Part shown: positions 29,579 through 38,842 of the stretch, piece after piece
Layout: each line of letters starts with the position of its first letter
Position numbering within the stretch: position 1 is the first letter of the stretch
DNA from: an uncultured Gammaproteobacteria bacterium
GTDB lineage: Bacteria; Pseudomonadota; Gammaproteobacteria; Enterobacterales; Psychrobiaceae
Assembly (NCBI GenBank): GCA_937139475.1
Contig: CAKZQF010000102.1
Location: 46,394 to 110,393, forward strand
Direction: 5' to 3'
Length of the DNA stretch: 64,000 nt
Notes under the pieces: generated by a model
Told to the model about the DNA's origin: nothing
The model's database searches: none
The model's input: only the letters and a program-made list of their open reading frames with translations
Translations under genes and position numbers: made by a program

Positions 29579-30076
29579 TTAAAATGAATTCATCTCATCC
29601 CATTCATCATCACTAAGGAGCTTATCTAGATCAACCAAGATGAGTAGTTCATCGTCACGATTACAAACACCTTTAATAAATTTAGCACTGTCGTCGGTAC
29701 CAACATTTGGTGCCATTTCTATTTCAGAGGCTTTCATATAAACCACCTCAGCAACGCTATCGACCAAGATCCCAATGACTTGTTTATCGGATTCAATAAT
29801 GACGACGCGTGTATTGTCAGTCACATCAGCAGGCATTAAGCCAAAACGTGAACGGGTGTCAATCACAGTAACAACACTGCCTCGAAGGTTAATAATGCCT
29901 AACACATATGAGGGCGCTCCTGGAACTGGCGCAATATCGCTATAGCGTAATACTTCTTGCACTTGCATTACGTTAACACCGTACGTCTCTTGTTCAAGCT
30001 TGAAAGTTACCCATTGCAACATCTCATCACTATCAACCGCACTTGAACTTGCCGAAAACTCTGTATCTACACTCAT
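29579..30076 (-). CDS. cheW: Chemotaxis coupling protein CheW
   Basis: 165 aa. The single CheW domain (about 22-158) links receptors to CheA: WVTFKLEQETYGVNVMQVQEVLRY, PGAPSYVLGIINLRGSVVTVIDTRSRFGL, VGILVDSVAEV-like VIGILVDSVAEVV, and FIKGVCNRDDELLILVDLDKLL. NLRG and the surrounding residues are the receptor and CheA contact region. It has an acidic C-terminus. A 230-base gap containing a repeat fragment separates it from parP, so it may have its own promoter. Confidence 0.95.
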   Translation of the reverse strand: MSVDTEFSASSSAVDSDEMLQWVTFKLEQETYGVNVMQVQEVLRYSDIAPVPGAPSYVLGIINLRGSVVTVIDTRSRFGLMPADVTDNTRVVIIESDKQVIGILVDSVAEVVYMKASEIEMAPNVGTDDSAKFIKGVCNRDDELLILVDLDKLLSDDEWDEMNSF

Positions 30077-30100
30077 CGTGAAAATTCCTCTTTATTTCTT

Positions 30101-30145
30101 ATACCAATCACATGGAAAATATGGTCAATTTTGTAGCAAAGATAA
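30101..30145. repeat. Single end of the ATACCAAT repeat family, copy 4
   Basis: 45 bases align without gaps to the reversed right end of the 182-bp copy: ATACCAATCACAT at the start, ATTTTGTAG at offset 27 and AGATAA at the end. No matching opposite end was found nearby, so this is a fragment or a degenerated copy, between parP and cheW. Confidence 0.6.
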
Positions 30146-30306
30146 TTAAATTAGCTCACTGGTTATACATTACATTAATACTCAGGTACCAACATTATTC
30201 TAGATCGCCATTTATTAGCGTATGCACTTATTTAACCTAGAAAATACCGCTATCATTTAATTAGCTGATGAAAAATGACCTGTTTATTCCTGTCATTGCT
30301 ATTACA

Positions 30307-31074
30307 TTAACTAGACGTATTTTGCTCAAACAACTCTATCAAAGCATCGACGGCTAAGAGACCACACATCCGTTGTTTCACTGTTCCAGCTAACCAAGGG
30401 CTTGATGTTCCCTTGGTTCTCCATTTTATTTCATTTTGAGACACGTTCTCACTATCAATCAAGGAATCGCACTTTAGTCCCCAATTACTATCTTCCAATA
30501 CTACAATATACTTATAGTCAGTTGAAGACTTTGCCGATGAATTAAATTTTTCTGGCATAAGGAAACGACCTGTATCAACAACTGCTAAGTTCTCTTCCCT
30601 TTCCACTTGAATACCGCTAAACCAATCCGGCTTGCCAAAAATTTTTGTCGGCTCATTAAGCCTATAGATCGCCTTAAGTTTTATTAATGGCACAGCGAAA
30701 GTGTATTCAGCCACACCGAAATAAAGCACCGGGAACACATCGTCCAATTCATTTTGTAGAGCGTTGCCCTGTTGAGCCGCTTTAGGCGCTGGGCGCGATG
30801 CTAATGTTGCCTCAAGGGTTAATTCCTCAATCGCTCGGTCTTCACCCCTTGGCTCCTCAACCAGCGGACTGGCCGCAGGGGGAGTCACCTCTGTTTGGTG
30901 TCTATCATGGAGCAATGTTGGGTCGATCACCTGGCTGGATAAGTCGTGCTCGTTATCACTAACTTGTGCCAATAAGCGCGCCAAAGGTTGCTGTTTTAGC
31001 TCATCAAGTTCTGTACTCTCGTCTAACATCGTTGAAAGAAAATTAGCAACAGCTTTATTTGAACGGTTATTCAT
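30307..31074 (-). CDS. parP: ParP-like polar chemotaxis protein with CheW domain
   Basis: 255 aa from ATG at 31074, overlapping the parC stop by 8 bases. The frame opens 16 codons earlier, inside parC. The N-terminal 115 residues are charged and Pro-rich; the C-terminal 130 residues form a CheW-like domain (VLYFGVAEYTFAVPLIKLKAIYRL, DWFSGIQVEREENLAVVDTGRFL, KCDSLIDSENVSQNEIKWR). In Vibrio, ParP binds ParC, CheA and receptors to keep arrays at the pole. Gene order parC-parP-cheW is the same here, which supports the name more than the variable N-terminus does. Confidence 0.85.
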   Translation of the reverse strand: MNNRSNKAVANFLSTMLDESTELDELKQQPLARLLAQVSDNEHDLSSQVIDPTLLHDRHQTEVTPPAASPLVEEPRGEDRAIEELTLEATLASRPAPKAAQQGNALQNELDDVFPVLYFGVAEYTFAVPLIKLKAIYRLNEPTKIFGKPDWFSGIQVEREENLAVVDTGRFLMPEKFNSSAKSSTDYKYIVVLEDSNWGLKCDSLIDSENVSQNEIKWRTKGTSSPWLAGTVKQRMCGLLAVDALIELFEQNTSS

Positions 31075-31879
31075 TTGACTCGGCGCCAACTTCCATAGGT
31101 TTTGTTTCTTTTTCAAGGGCAATTAGGTCATCTAGTAGTAAACCATAAGCTACCACACCACGGCTACGAGGGGCACACTGAGGCAGCGGTAAATGTTGTT
31201 CACTGGCATCTCTAAACTTGGTATCAATTGGAATGACTTTATCCCATACCCGCGTTGAAAATTTTTCTTTCATCTGACTTAATGACAAAGCGCTGGCCTT
31301 GGTACGACGGTCAAATAAGGTAGGTACAATCAGGTAGTTGTAATGCTGCGCGTTAGAGCGCTTCATAATCAATAAGGTCTTAACCATGCGCTCTAACCCT
31401 TTTAAGGCAAGATATTCTGTCTGAACCGGTACAATGACACGAGAGCAGCATGCGAGCGCATTAACCATCAGCACACCGAGCACGGGTGAGCAGTCTATAA
31501 TGGCATAGTCGTATCGTTCACTCAAGTTAGCCAATATTTGTTTTAAAATGAGACCCATTCCTTCACGGTGCCCCAATTCCCTATCTAGCGTAGCTAAGCC
31601 CATTGCCGAGGGGATCAAATCAATATTATCAACTTGCGTGTTAACGATAACCTTATCGCTTAAACGAGATAAGAATTTTTCCGGGCAAGTAAATAAATCG
31701 TAAAGCGAATATTGTAACTCGTCACAATCAATACCTAAAGAAAACCCCATGGAAGAATGGGGATCGATATCGACCAAAAGCACCCGTTTACCACGTTTAG
31801 CCAGTAATCCAGCGAGTGATAATGCGGTTGTTGTCTTTCCAACTCCGCCTTTTTGATTCGCAACGCTCCAGATTATCAC
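31067..31879 (-). CDS. parC: ParC-like ParA-family ATPase for polar localisation
   Basis: 270 aa. It is a deviant-Walker ATPase of the ParA/MinD class: KGGVGKTTTALSLAGLL at 10-26, VDIDPHSSMGFSLG, YAIIDCSPVLGVLMVNAL and IVPVQTEYLALKGLERM. ParC in Vibrio directs chemotaxis arrays to the old pole and is encoded next to parP and cheW, as here. Equivalent genes in Pseudomonas follow motCD, which is also the case here. It starts 3 bases after the motD stop. Confidence 0.88.
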   Translation of the reverse strand: MIIWSVANQKGGVGKTTTALSLAGLLAKRGKRVLLVDIDPHSSMGFSLGIDCDELQYSLYDLFTCPEKFLSRLSDKVIVNTQVDNIDLIPSAMGLATLDRELGHREGMGLILKQILANLSERYDYAIIDCSPVLGVLMVNALACCSRVIVPVQTEYLALKGLERMVKTLLIMKRSNAQHYNYLIVPTLFDRRTKASALSLSQMKEKFSTRVWDKVIPIDTKFRDASEQHLPLPQCAPRSRGVVAYGLLLDDLIALEKETKPMEVGAESNE

Positions 31880-31882
31880 CGT

Positions 31883-32839
31883 TTATTCCTCATTACGGGT
31901 TGTGATACGCAAACCACCACCTGGTAGTTCTATAATCTGAATATCTCTGCTATCAGACAAAGGCGCACCACTATCTGAGGCAAGTTGAACCGGCGGGCCT
32001 AGCTCGGGTGGTTTTTCAGGTACCCAACCGTAGCGACTGATAGCAATCACCACACGGCGGTTAGCAGCTCGACTTTGTGCATCAACATTATCTGTTTTAG
32101 GCTTATACTGACCATAAGCTTCAATGGCTAAACGCTGTGGTTCAATATCCAAAGCCTGTAACTCTTGAACTATCGCACTGGCCCGGGCCGAGGATAATTG
32201 CCAATTTGAACTAAATTGTTCATTATTAATCGGTTGATCATCGGTATATCCACGCACGTGAATAAAATTATTAGCCGGCGCAATGGTATCCAGTACTTGT
32301 CTTAACACAGCCCGTGTCGCGTCTCTGGTCGTTGCACTGCCACTATCAAAAAGTAAGCCACTACGAAATTCGATGGTCAGCCAATTATCGTCTTGCTCAA
32401 TTTTGGCATAGCCCTTTTCTACCACTTCTAATAGATCAGTGGCTAGCTTCTCCTGCATCGAACTAAACGGTGTTCCGAGTAATTTCGCTTGTGGTTTAAT
32501 AAGCTGACTATCGCCTTCCACCGGCTCAGTGCCAACTTCATCTAAAAGGCCTTTGTTAAATTCTGTTGGTGAAATTTTATCACCGGAGGTAAGCGGGGTA
32601 TCGCTACTGTTAACTTTAAGAACCCCTCGTCCACCTTCCTGATCATCACCCGACAACTGGAAAATTTGCCCCAGCGAGTGAGACAACAGCTCATGCTGCT
32701 CTTCCTTCACCATCGCAAAGGCATATAGCACAACAAAAAGCGCAAACATTAACGTCATATAATCGGCGTAGGAAACCAGCCAACGGTTTAAGTGAGCATC
32801 ATCATAAACGGCACTATTGCGACGGCGGTTATTTAGCAT
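31883..32839 (-). CDS. motD: Flagellar motor stator protein MotD (MotB family)
   Basis: 318 aa from ATG at 32839, which overlaps the motC stop by 11 bases and has AAGGTG upstream. The frame reaches further up, inside motC. A single helix (about 20-42) holds the ion-binding Asp in NRWLVSYADYMTLMFALF. A plug/linker region and a C-terminal OmpA-type peptidoglycan-binding domain follow (LLFDSGSATT, VRGYTDDQPI, NWQLSSARASAIVQEL, AANRRVVIAI). Together with MotC it forms a stator unit. It is embedded in the chemotaxis operon as in Pseudomonas and Shewanella. Confidence 0.92.
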   Translation of the reverse strand: MLNNRRRNSAVYDDAHLNRWLVSYADYMTLMFALFVVLYAFAMVKEEQHELLSHSLGQIFQLSGDDQEGGRGVLKVNSSDTPLTSGDKISPTEFNKGLLDEVGTEPVEGDSQLIKPQAKLLGTPFSSMQEKLATDLLEVVEKGYAKIEQDDNWLTIEFRSGLLFDSGSATTRDATRAVLRQVLDTIAPANNFIHVRGYTDDQPINNEQFSSNWQLSSARASAIVQELQALDIEPQRLAIEAYGQYKPKTDNVDAQSRAANRRVVIAISRYGWVPEKPPELGPPVQLASDSGAPLSDSRDIQIIELPGGGLRITTRNEE

Positions 32840-33581
32840 AGAGCACCTTGTAGGCCTCAAGTCGTCTCGTGATATTGTTAGGGTTTTCACCACGGTTAAC
32901 CAATAACGTGCCTTCTAACACCATTTCATAATATAGTGCCTGCTGAAATACAACATTTCTTAGCTTGTAATGGATAGGTAGATATAAAAGATTTGCTAAT
33001 CCAACACCGTAAATGGTCGCAACAAATGCTGTGGCTATACCGCCGCCCAGCATATCTGGTTCATTGAGGTATTGCATCGACTGAATAAGTCCAAGAACAG
33101 CACCAAGAATACCTAAGGTTGGACTATACCCGCCCATTGCCTCAAACACCTTGGCGCTATGCCCATATTCATCCCGTTGAAAATAAACTTTTGTTTCAAT
33201 AGTTTCTTGGATGTGTTCCGACTCGCTACCGTCAACCAGCAGCATCAAACACTCTTGTATAATAGGATCAGACTCAATTTCTAATTCGTTTTCCAACGGT
33301 AGGAAACCATCACTTCTAGAAATATGACTCCAGCGAGCGATCGCCTTAATGCGTTCATCGATATCAAATTGTAACGGCACGAAAACCCATTTAAGCATTT
33401 TAAAGCTACGGATGAATTGATGCCACGGGGTTTGGATCATAACGGCAGCGAGTGTACCGACAACGACAATTAGCAGTGCAGGACCATTATACAGAGCACT
33501 TAACGTGCCCCCTTCAAGAAGTTGGCCTCCTAAAATGGCTACCAACGCAAGCAATAATCCTAAAATACTAAGTCTATCCAT
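32829..33581 (-). CDS. motC: Flagellar motor stator protein MotC (MotA family)
   Basis: 250 aa with four helices (2-20, 30-48, about 152-172, 180-202). The proton-channel type motifs are ILGGQLLEGGTLSALYNGPALLIVVVGTLAA and the third/fourth helix stretch GGYSPTLGILGAVLGLIQSMQYL...GGGIATAFVATIYGVGLANLLYLPI. The cytoplasmic loop carries the charged torque-generating residues. It overlaps cheB by 8 bases and motD by 11 bases. Which ion drives it cannot be settled from the sequence. Confidence 0.93.
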   Translation of the reverse strand: MDRLSILGLLLALVAILGGQLLEGGTLSALYNGPALLIVVVGTLAAVMIQTPWHQFIRSFKMLKWVFVPLQFDIDERIKAIARWSHISRSDGFLPLENELEIESDPIIQECLMLLVDGSESEHIQETIETKVYFQRDEYGHSAKVFEAMGGYSPTLGILGAVLGLIQSMQYLNEPDMLGGGIATAFVATIYGVGLANLLYLPIHYKLRNVVFQQALYYEMVLEGTLLVNRGENPNNITRRLEAYKVLYAK

Positions 33582-34737
33582 GACAAATCTCTTTTACCAA
33601 ACTAGAACCGATGTTATTTATCGCCAACACTTTATCGGTAATGCCGGCTTTTTTAACTGCTTGCGGCATTCCATAAACGACTGACGATGCTTCATCCTGG
33701 GCCCATATGGTTGCACCTTTGCCATTAAGCAATTTAGCACCATCACAGCCATCTGCCCCCATGCCAGTTAAAACCAAAGCCAACGTATTACCATCATTAT
33801 GCTTGGCTACAGTGGCGTAAGTTACATCGGCACTAGGTTTATAATTTAGATTTTCAGGCCCAGGCGTGACCTTAAGTTTATTACCACGTTCGAGTAACAT
33901 TTGCATACCACCAGGCGCCAAGTAGGCATGGCCTGGTTTTAAAACATCACCATTTGACGCTTCTTTAACACTAATCTTACATAATCTGTCCAGACGCTCT
34001 GCAAATGCATTAGTAAATGCACTTGGCATATGCTGGACTAACAATATCGGTACGGGGAAGTTGGCGGGTAATTGCGTTAATACAGATTGCAATGCCACTG
34101 GGCCACCGGTGGAAGAAGCTATCGCTAACATGGTATAGCGCTTGCCACTCGCCTTGTCGACCGTATCACTTGGCGATTGGCGCTGGCTTGGCCGAACGCT
34201 AGTTGGCGGAACTTTAGCGCGCGCACGGACCGGGCTTGCAACACCTGTTCGCGAGAAAGCTTCCTTTAATGCCTGAGGGCGTGAAGTAACCTCAGTTCGG
34301 GGAGTTTCACTTTTTAAACTGGCGCGCCTGTGCATAGAGCGGCGACCAGAGATAGCATTAATACGAGCAGTAATTAAATCTGCCGCAACAGTACTTGAGC
34401 CTGCAATCTCTTCGAACTTTTTAGGTAAAAAATCCGCTGCACCAGCCTCTAGCGCATCGAGTGTTGCCTTGGCACCTTCATGAGTCAACGAGGAAAACAT
34501 TAAGATTGGCGTTGGACATTTTTGCATAATCTCTCGCGTTGCCTCGATACCGTTCTTAACTGGCATCTCAATGTCCATCATGACGACGTCCGGACGCAGC
34601 GCAACTGTTTTGTCAACGCCTTGCTGTCCATCAGCAGCATAATCTATCACTTCGAGGCCGATAGCATTGTCGATAATACTACCAATTCGTCGCCTAAAAA
34701 ATTGCGAATCATCAACAATTAATACCTTAATACTCAT
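33574..34737 (-). CDS. cheB: Chemotaxis methylesterase/deamidase CheB
   Basis: 387 aa. The receiver domain has D9, D10, the phospho-acceptor D55 in VVMMDIEMPV, and FSSLTHEGA. A long basic linker (about 140-200) leads to the esterase domain with catalytic Ser in AIASSTGGPVAL, His in LLVQHMPSAF and Asp in VLTGMGADGCDGA. CheB removes methyl groups from receptors to reset sensitivity. The matching cheR is not in the window. A small hairpin sits between cheA and this gene. Confidence 0.96.
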   Translation of the reverse strand: MSIKVLIVDDSQFFRRRIGSIIDNAIGLEVIDYAADGQQGVDKTVALRPDVVMMDIEMPVKNGIEATREIMQKCPTPILMFSSLTHEGAKATLDALEAGAADFLPKKFEEIAGSSTVAADLITARINAISGRRSMHRRASLKSETPRTEVTSRPQALKEAFSRTGVASPVRARAKVPPTSVRPSQRQSPSDTVDKASGKRYTMLAIASSTGGPVALQSVLTQLPANFPVPILLVQHMPSAFTNAFAERLDRLCKISVKEASNGDVLKPGHAYLAPGGMQMLLERGNKLKVTPGPENLNYKPSADVTYATVAKHNDGNTLALVLTGMGADGCDGAKLLNGKGATIWAQDEASSVVYGMPQAVKKAGITDKVLAINNIGSSLVKEICHG

Positions 34738-34761
34738 TACTTACTAGCCCTCCAAGGCAAC

Positions 34762-34783
34762 CCCTTCTATACATTAAGAAGGG
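34762..34783 (-). other. Hairpin between cheA and cheB
   Basis: CCCTTCT and AGAAGGG form a 7-bp stem with an 8-base loop and no T-run. It could be an RNA stability element within the operon. Confidence 0.4.
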
Positions 34784-34795
34784 AAGATGAGTGAA

Positions 34796-36922
34796 TTACG
34801 CGTAATGCTTTAACAAACTACCGATATCGACTATTAGTGCAATGCCACCATCACTTGTAATAGTTGCACCAGAAATCCCCGGTGTCCCATGTAACAGCGC
34901 GCCAAGCGGTTTAATCACCACCTCTTCCTGGCCAATTAACCCGTCGACAACAAAGCCAACATCTTGTTGGCCAATCTGAACGATAACCACATGTCCTTCG
35001 CTGCGGTCCCCATCGTCGACGTAGTCTTTACTAAGCCACTTATCGAGGTAAAACAACGGAATTGCGCGATTTCGAACGACAATAGTTTGTCGCCCATCGA
35101 CCATATTAGTCTTGCTTAAATCTAGATTAAAAATCTCGTTCACTGCGGCTAGCGGCAAGGCAAATATTTGTTGCCCCAACTGAACCATTAGTGTGGGCAT
35201 AATAGCTAGAGTCAGCGGAACGGTTATACTTAGTGTTGTACCAACACCCATTTCTGACTTGATTTTTACGGTACCATTTAGCTGGCTGATTTTTGTTTTT
35301 ACAACATCCATTCCGACACCACGGCCAGAGATGTCTGAAATTTCTGTTTTAGTAGAGAAGCCTGGTGCGAAAATTAGATCATAGGCATCTTCATCACTCA
35401 TTCTTGCCGCTGAATCTTCGTCTAATACACCACGCTCAATCGCAATAGACTTAAGCTTATCAGCATCCATACCGGCGCCATCATCGGTGATAGAGAGCAA
35501 GATGTGATCGCCCTCCTGAGAAGCAGAAAGTACCACAGAACCATTGCGTGGCTTGCCATTCGCTTCACGCTTATCAGGCATTTCAATGCCATGGTCAACA
35601 GAGTTTCGTACTAAATGCACCAACGGATCGGCTAAGGCTTCCACTAGATTTTTATCCAAATCAGTGTCTTCACCAACCATTGTTAGGGTTATATCTTTCT
35701 TAAGCGTTCGTGCCATATCTCGAACGACGCGAGGAAAGCGTCCAAAGACCTTCTTAATAGGCTGCATTCGTGTTTTCATCACGGAGCCTTGAAGATCGGC
35801 TGTTACATTATCTAAATTAGCAACGGCCTTAGACATTTCCTCATCACCGCTGGTTAAGCCAAGGCTTACTAAGCGATTACGAACCAATACCAGTTCACCA
35901 ACCATGTTCATGATGTCATCTAGACGAGCGGTGTCGACACGTACTGTGGTTTCGGCAGGCGGAGGTGTTGAAGCCGATTTTTTCGCTACCGGTGCAACAG
36001 GTTTTTTCGCTTCAGGTTTCGCCACTGGCGCTGCAGCAGGCTTTGGTGCGGCTTTTGCGGCAGTCTTTGCTTCAGCCTCTTTGGCTGCCTTGATTTCATC
36101 AAGTAACGCATCAAATTCAGCTTCATCAATCTCATCTGAATTATTCTCATTACTTGGCGCAGGAGCGACTTTACTTACCGCTTGTTCTACTGAAGAGGGT
36201 TGTTCTTTTGCTTCATGAAGTTGATCTAAAAATGCCTCAAACTCCTCATCAGTTATATCATCACTTTTACTTTTCGTTTTGGCACTAGTCGGCGTGGAAA
36301 CGTCTTTATTACCTTGCAGTTCATCAAGCAGCGCTTCAAATTCTGCGTCGGTAATTTCATCATCATTAGTGCTGGATTCTGCTGCTGGCGGTGTACTTTT
36401 AGCCGCCCCGTGAAGATCATCTAAAAGCGCTTCAAACTCTTCATCAGTCATATCATCAGAGGCACCAACTTCTGGCTCGGGCTCGGGCTCGGGCTCTGGT
36501 TCTGGCTCGGGTTCAGGCTCTGGCGCGGCGCCCTCAGGCACACTAAGCTTAGCTAACTCCGCCAGTAAACGGGGTTCAGCAGCAACGAGGGGCTCTCGGG
36601 CTGTCACTAACGCGAACATGTCATTGACTGAATCTAATCCTTCAAGGATTACATCCATTAATTCAGCGGTAACCGCTCGCTGACCTGTGCGCAACAAGTC
36701 AAATATATTTTCAGCACCGTGACATACATCAACCAACTCTTTTAATGACATAAACCCAGCGCCGCCTTTAATGGTATGGAAACCACGAAAGATAGCATTA
36801 AGTAATTCAGAATCTTCAGGATTATTCTCAAGTTCAACCAACTGCTCTTGCAGCAACTCGAGTATTTCCCCAGCTTCTATTAAGAAGTCCTGAAGGATAT
36901 CTTCATCAACATCAAATGACAT
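34796..36922 (-). CDS. cheA: Chemotaxis histidine kinase CheA with four FliM-like linker motifs
   Basis: 708 aa. The Hpt domain has the phospho-His H49 in FRGFHTIKGGAGF. A (Pro-Glu)8 run (136-150) and a long linker follow. The linker has four copies of an acidic-hydrophobic motif, TDEEFEALLDDLHG-like, at about 155-171, 186-203, 219-236 and 261-278. An Ala/Lys/Pro-rich stretch leads to the dimerisation domain (VDTARLDDIMNMVGELVLVRNRL), the HATPase domain (LVHLVRNSVDHGIE, DDGAGMD, GRGVGMDVVK) and a CheW-like regulatory domain at the end. No canonical P2 domain is seen; the repeats resemble the CheY-binding start of FliM (SQDEIDALLHG). In Vibrio this linker holds the ParP-interacting LID segment, an alternative role. 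Confidence 0.96.
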   Translation of the reverse strand: MSFDVDEDILQDFLIEAGEILELLQEQLVELENNPEDSELLNAIFRGFHTIKGGAGFMSLKELVDVCHGAENIFDLLRTGQRAVTAELMDVILEGLDSVNDMFALVTAREPLVAAEPRLLAELAKLSVPEGAAPEPEPEPEPEPEPEPEPEVGASDDMTDEEFEALLDDLHGAAKSTPPAAESSTNDDEITDAEFEALLDELQGNKDVSTPTSAKTKSKSDDITDEEFEAFLDQLHEAKEQPSSVEQAVSKVAPAPSNENNSDEIDEAEFDALLDEIKAAKEAEAKTAAKAAPKPAAAPVAKPEAKKPVAPVAKKSASTPPPAETTVRVDTARLDDIMNMVGELVLVRNRLVSLGLTSGDEEMSKAVANLDNVTADLQGSVMKTRMQPIKKVFGRFPRVVRDMARTLKKDITLTMVGEDTDLDKNLVEALADPLVHLVRNSVDHGIEMPDKREANGKPRNGSVVLSASQEGDHILLSITDDGAGMDADKLKSIAIERGVLDEDSAARMSDEDAYDLIFAPGFSTKTEISDISGRGVGMDVVKTKISQLNGTVKIKSEMGVGTTLSITVPLTLAIMPTLMVQLGQQIFALPLAAVNEIFNLDLSKTNMVDGRQTIVVRNRAIPLFYLDKWLSKDYVDDGDRSEGHVVIVQIGQQDVGFVVDGLIGQEEVVIKPLGALLHGTPGISGATITSDGGIALIVDIGSLLKHYA

Positions 36923-36936
36923 AATCTTCGATCCTT

Positions 36937-37674
36937 TTAAAAGCCTAAACTAGAAAGTAAATCATCAACATCATCTTGTCCTTCAACAATATCATGTTGT
37001 TTTGCTTTAGGAACGACAGGACCATCAGGTTCGATACAATTATCGATACGCTTTGTTGCTAATTCATTATCGCTTTTACCCAATAGTTTAAGCAAAGCAA
37101 CAAGGTTAACTTCTACATCCTGAACCAATTCCGTAATTTTCTGTAACACTTGACCAGTTAAATCCTGATAACCTTGTGTGAGCACAATTTCATTTAACTT
37201 TTCATTTAATTGCTGTGCATCGTTAACTGACTCGTCAAAGTAGTTATCGAGTCGGTCACGCAACATACGAAATTCACCAACCTTGATTTTGCAATCTTTA
37301 AGGCGTTCCCAAGACGGTAAAATATCTGTTACCGTCGTATGATGCTTTTGGGCAAGCGGAATACACTCGTCCACTACATCCATTGTCCTATTTGCCGCTT
37401 GAGCAGTCATATCAACCACATATCCAAGGCGCTCCTTGGCGTCAGGAAGACAATTGGCAACTAACGAGGAAAATCGGTCATCGATACTTTCTTGTGAAAT
37501 TGTATCGTGTAGCTCTCGTGTTAACTTACCGACACTCTCAAAGATATCATCTTTCATTTCTAGACTAACATCTTCGATAATTTTGTTTGCGCTGGTGATA
37601 TGCCCTTGCTCAAGCTGAGCAACGAGTTCCTTAGCCTGCTCTAAAGAGATATAAGATTTCTCATTCCCAGTCAT
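36937..37674 (-). CDS. cheZ: CheY-P phosphatase CheZ
   Basis: 245 aa, mainly helical. The catalytic segment GYQDLTGQVLQKITELVQ contains the conserved Asp and Gln that dephosphorylate CheY. The C-terminus DDVDDLLSSLGF is the CheY-binding tail. The N-terminal helix and the long hairpin match the dimeric four-helix bundle of the family. It lies 14 bases before cheA and 20 bases after cheY. Confidence 0.95.
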   Translation of the reverse strand: MTGNEKSYISLEQAKELVAQLEQGHITSANKIIEDVSLEMKDDIFESVGKLTRELHDTISQESIDDRFSSLVANCLPDAKERLGYVVDMTAQAANRTMDVVDECIPLAQKHHTTVTDILPSWERLKDCKIKVGEFRMLRDRLDNYFDESVNDAQQLNEKLNEIVLTQGYQDLTGQVLQKITELVQDVEVNLVALLKLLGKSDNELATKRIDNCIEPDGPVVPKAKQHDIVEGQDDVDDLLSSLGF

Positions 37675-37694
37675 CGTACTACCTACCTTTAGAA

Positions 37695-38081
37695 TTAAGA
37701 TTCCATACGCTGAAAAATTTTATCCAGTTTTTCTTTCAAGGTTCCAGCTGTAAAAGGCTTGACGATGTAACCATTTACGCCAGCTTGAGCGGCAGCGATA
37801 ATCTGCTCGCGCTTCGCTTCAGCTGTCACCATCAATACAGGTAGGTGTTTTAACTTCTCATCCGCTCGAATATGCTTAAGCAAATCAATTCCCTGCATGC
37901 CAGGCATATTCCAATCAGTAACAACAAAATCGAAATCCCCTTCCTTGAGCATCGGTAACGCTGTTGCGCCATCATCAGCTTCTTGCGTATTAGTTAATCC
38001 TAAATCACGCAATAAGTTTTTAATTATTCGTCTCATCGTTGAGAAATCATCAACAACAAGAATTTTCATATTTTTATCCAA
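37695..38081 (-). CDS. cheY: Chemotaxis response regulator CheY
   Basis: 128 aa single receiver domain: acidic pair in [13 protein letters not shown], the phospho-acceptor Asp in [14 protein letters not shown], Thr in LMVTAEA and Lys in YIVKPFTA. CheY-P binds FliM to change rotation. The TTG start at 38081 gives the usual DKNMKIL beginning and has GGAG six bases upstream. The frame also begins with TTG at 38093, and an ATG lies at 38069, so the exact start is uncertain by a few residues. Confidence 0.95.
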   Translation of the reverse strand: MDKNMKILVVDDFSTMRRIIKNLLRDLGLTNTQEADDGATALPMLKEGDFDFVVTDWNMPGMQGIDLLKHIRADEKLKHLPVLMVTAEAKREQIIAAAQAGVNGYIVKPFTAGTLKEKLDKIFQRMES

Positions 38082-38119
38082 AACTTTCTCCAATTAATTA
38101 ATTGCAAATCCTATTGCGT

Positions 38120-38842
38120 TTAGTTCCAATTATTTAAGTGTCCTTTGAGCCTTAGCATTGCTTTTGAATGTATCTGGCTAACTCGTGACTCACTTACATT
38201 CAAAATTAGCCCGATCTCTTTTAGGTTTAATTCTTCATCGTAATATAGTGATAGTGCCAAGGCTTCTTTCTCTGGCAGCTTTTTTATCGCATCGCTTAAT
38301 GATTGTTGAAATTTTGATGACTGTGTTGACTGAAACGATTCATCTTGATGAGAATGCCCCTCAAACAGAATTGTGTCTTGCTCAACACCCAGGTCCTCAA
38401 TACCAATCAGTTTACCCGATGCGATATCGTTGAGTATTTGTCCATACTCATCAAGGCTCACACCAAGCTTTTCGGCGATTTCGTGATCTTTTGCATCACG
38501 CCCCTGTTCTTTTTCTACTTCATCGATTGCTTGTTTTACCGCACGGGAATTACGATGCACCGACCTTGGAACCCAGTCACCACGTCGAATCTCATCAAGC
38601 ATAGCGCCACGAATTCGTATTCCGGCAAAGGTCTCAAAACTAGCCCCTTTCCCGGCATCGAAGTTTTTCGCTGCTTCTAGCAAACCAATCATTCCCGATT
38701 GGATTAAATCATCGAGCAATACGGTATCTGCCAACCGACCTTTCAGGTGGTGAGCTATTTTCTTAACAAGCCCAGCATGCTGCTCAATAAGTTGATCGCT
38801 GTTATTGCTGGGAATGAGGTAAGCTGCTGCCCTACTCACCAT
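38120..38842 (-). CDS. fliA: Flagellar sigma-28 factor FliA
   Basis: 240 aa (E. coli FliA 239) from ATG at 38842, which overlaps the flhG stop by 11 bases and has GAGGG upstream. The frame extends 11 codons into flhG. Region 2 is seen in LVKKIAHHLKGRLADTVLLDDLIQSGMIGLLEAA and FETFAGIRIRGAMLDEIRRGDWVPRS; region 4 in LPEKEALALSLYYDEELNLKEIGLILNVSESRVSQIHSKA. It directs late flagellar and chemotaxis genes. No anti-sigma flgM is in the window. Confidence 0.96.
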   Translation of the reverse strand: MVSRAAAYLIPSNNSDQLIEQHAGLVKKIAHHLKGRLADTVLLDDLIQSGMIGLLEAAKNFDAGKGASFETFAGIRIRGAMLDEIRRGDWVPRSVHRNSRAVKQAIDEVEKEQGRDAKDHEIAEKLGVSLDEYGQILNDIASGKLIGIEDLGVEQDTILFEGHSHQDESFQSTQSSKFQQSLSDAIKKLPEKEALALSLYYDEELNLKEIGLILNVSESRVSQIHSKAMLRLKGHLNNWN

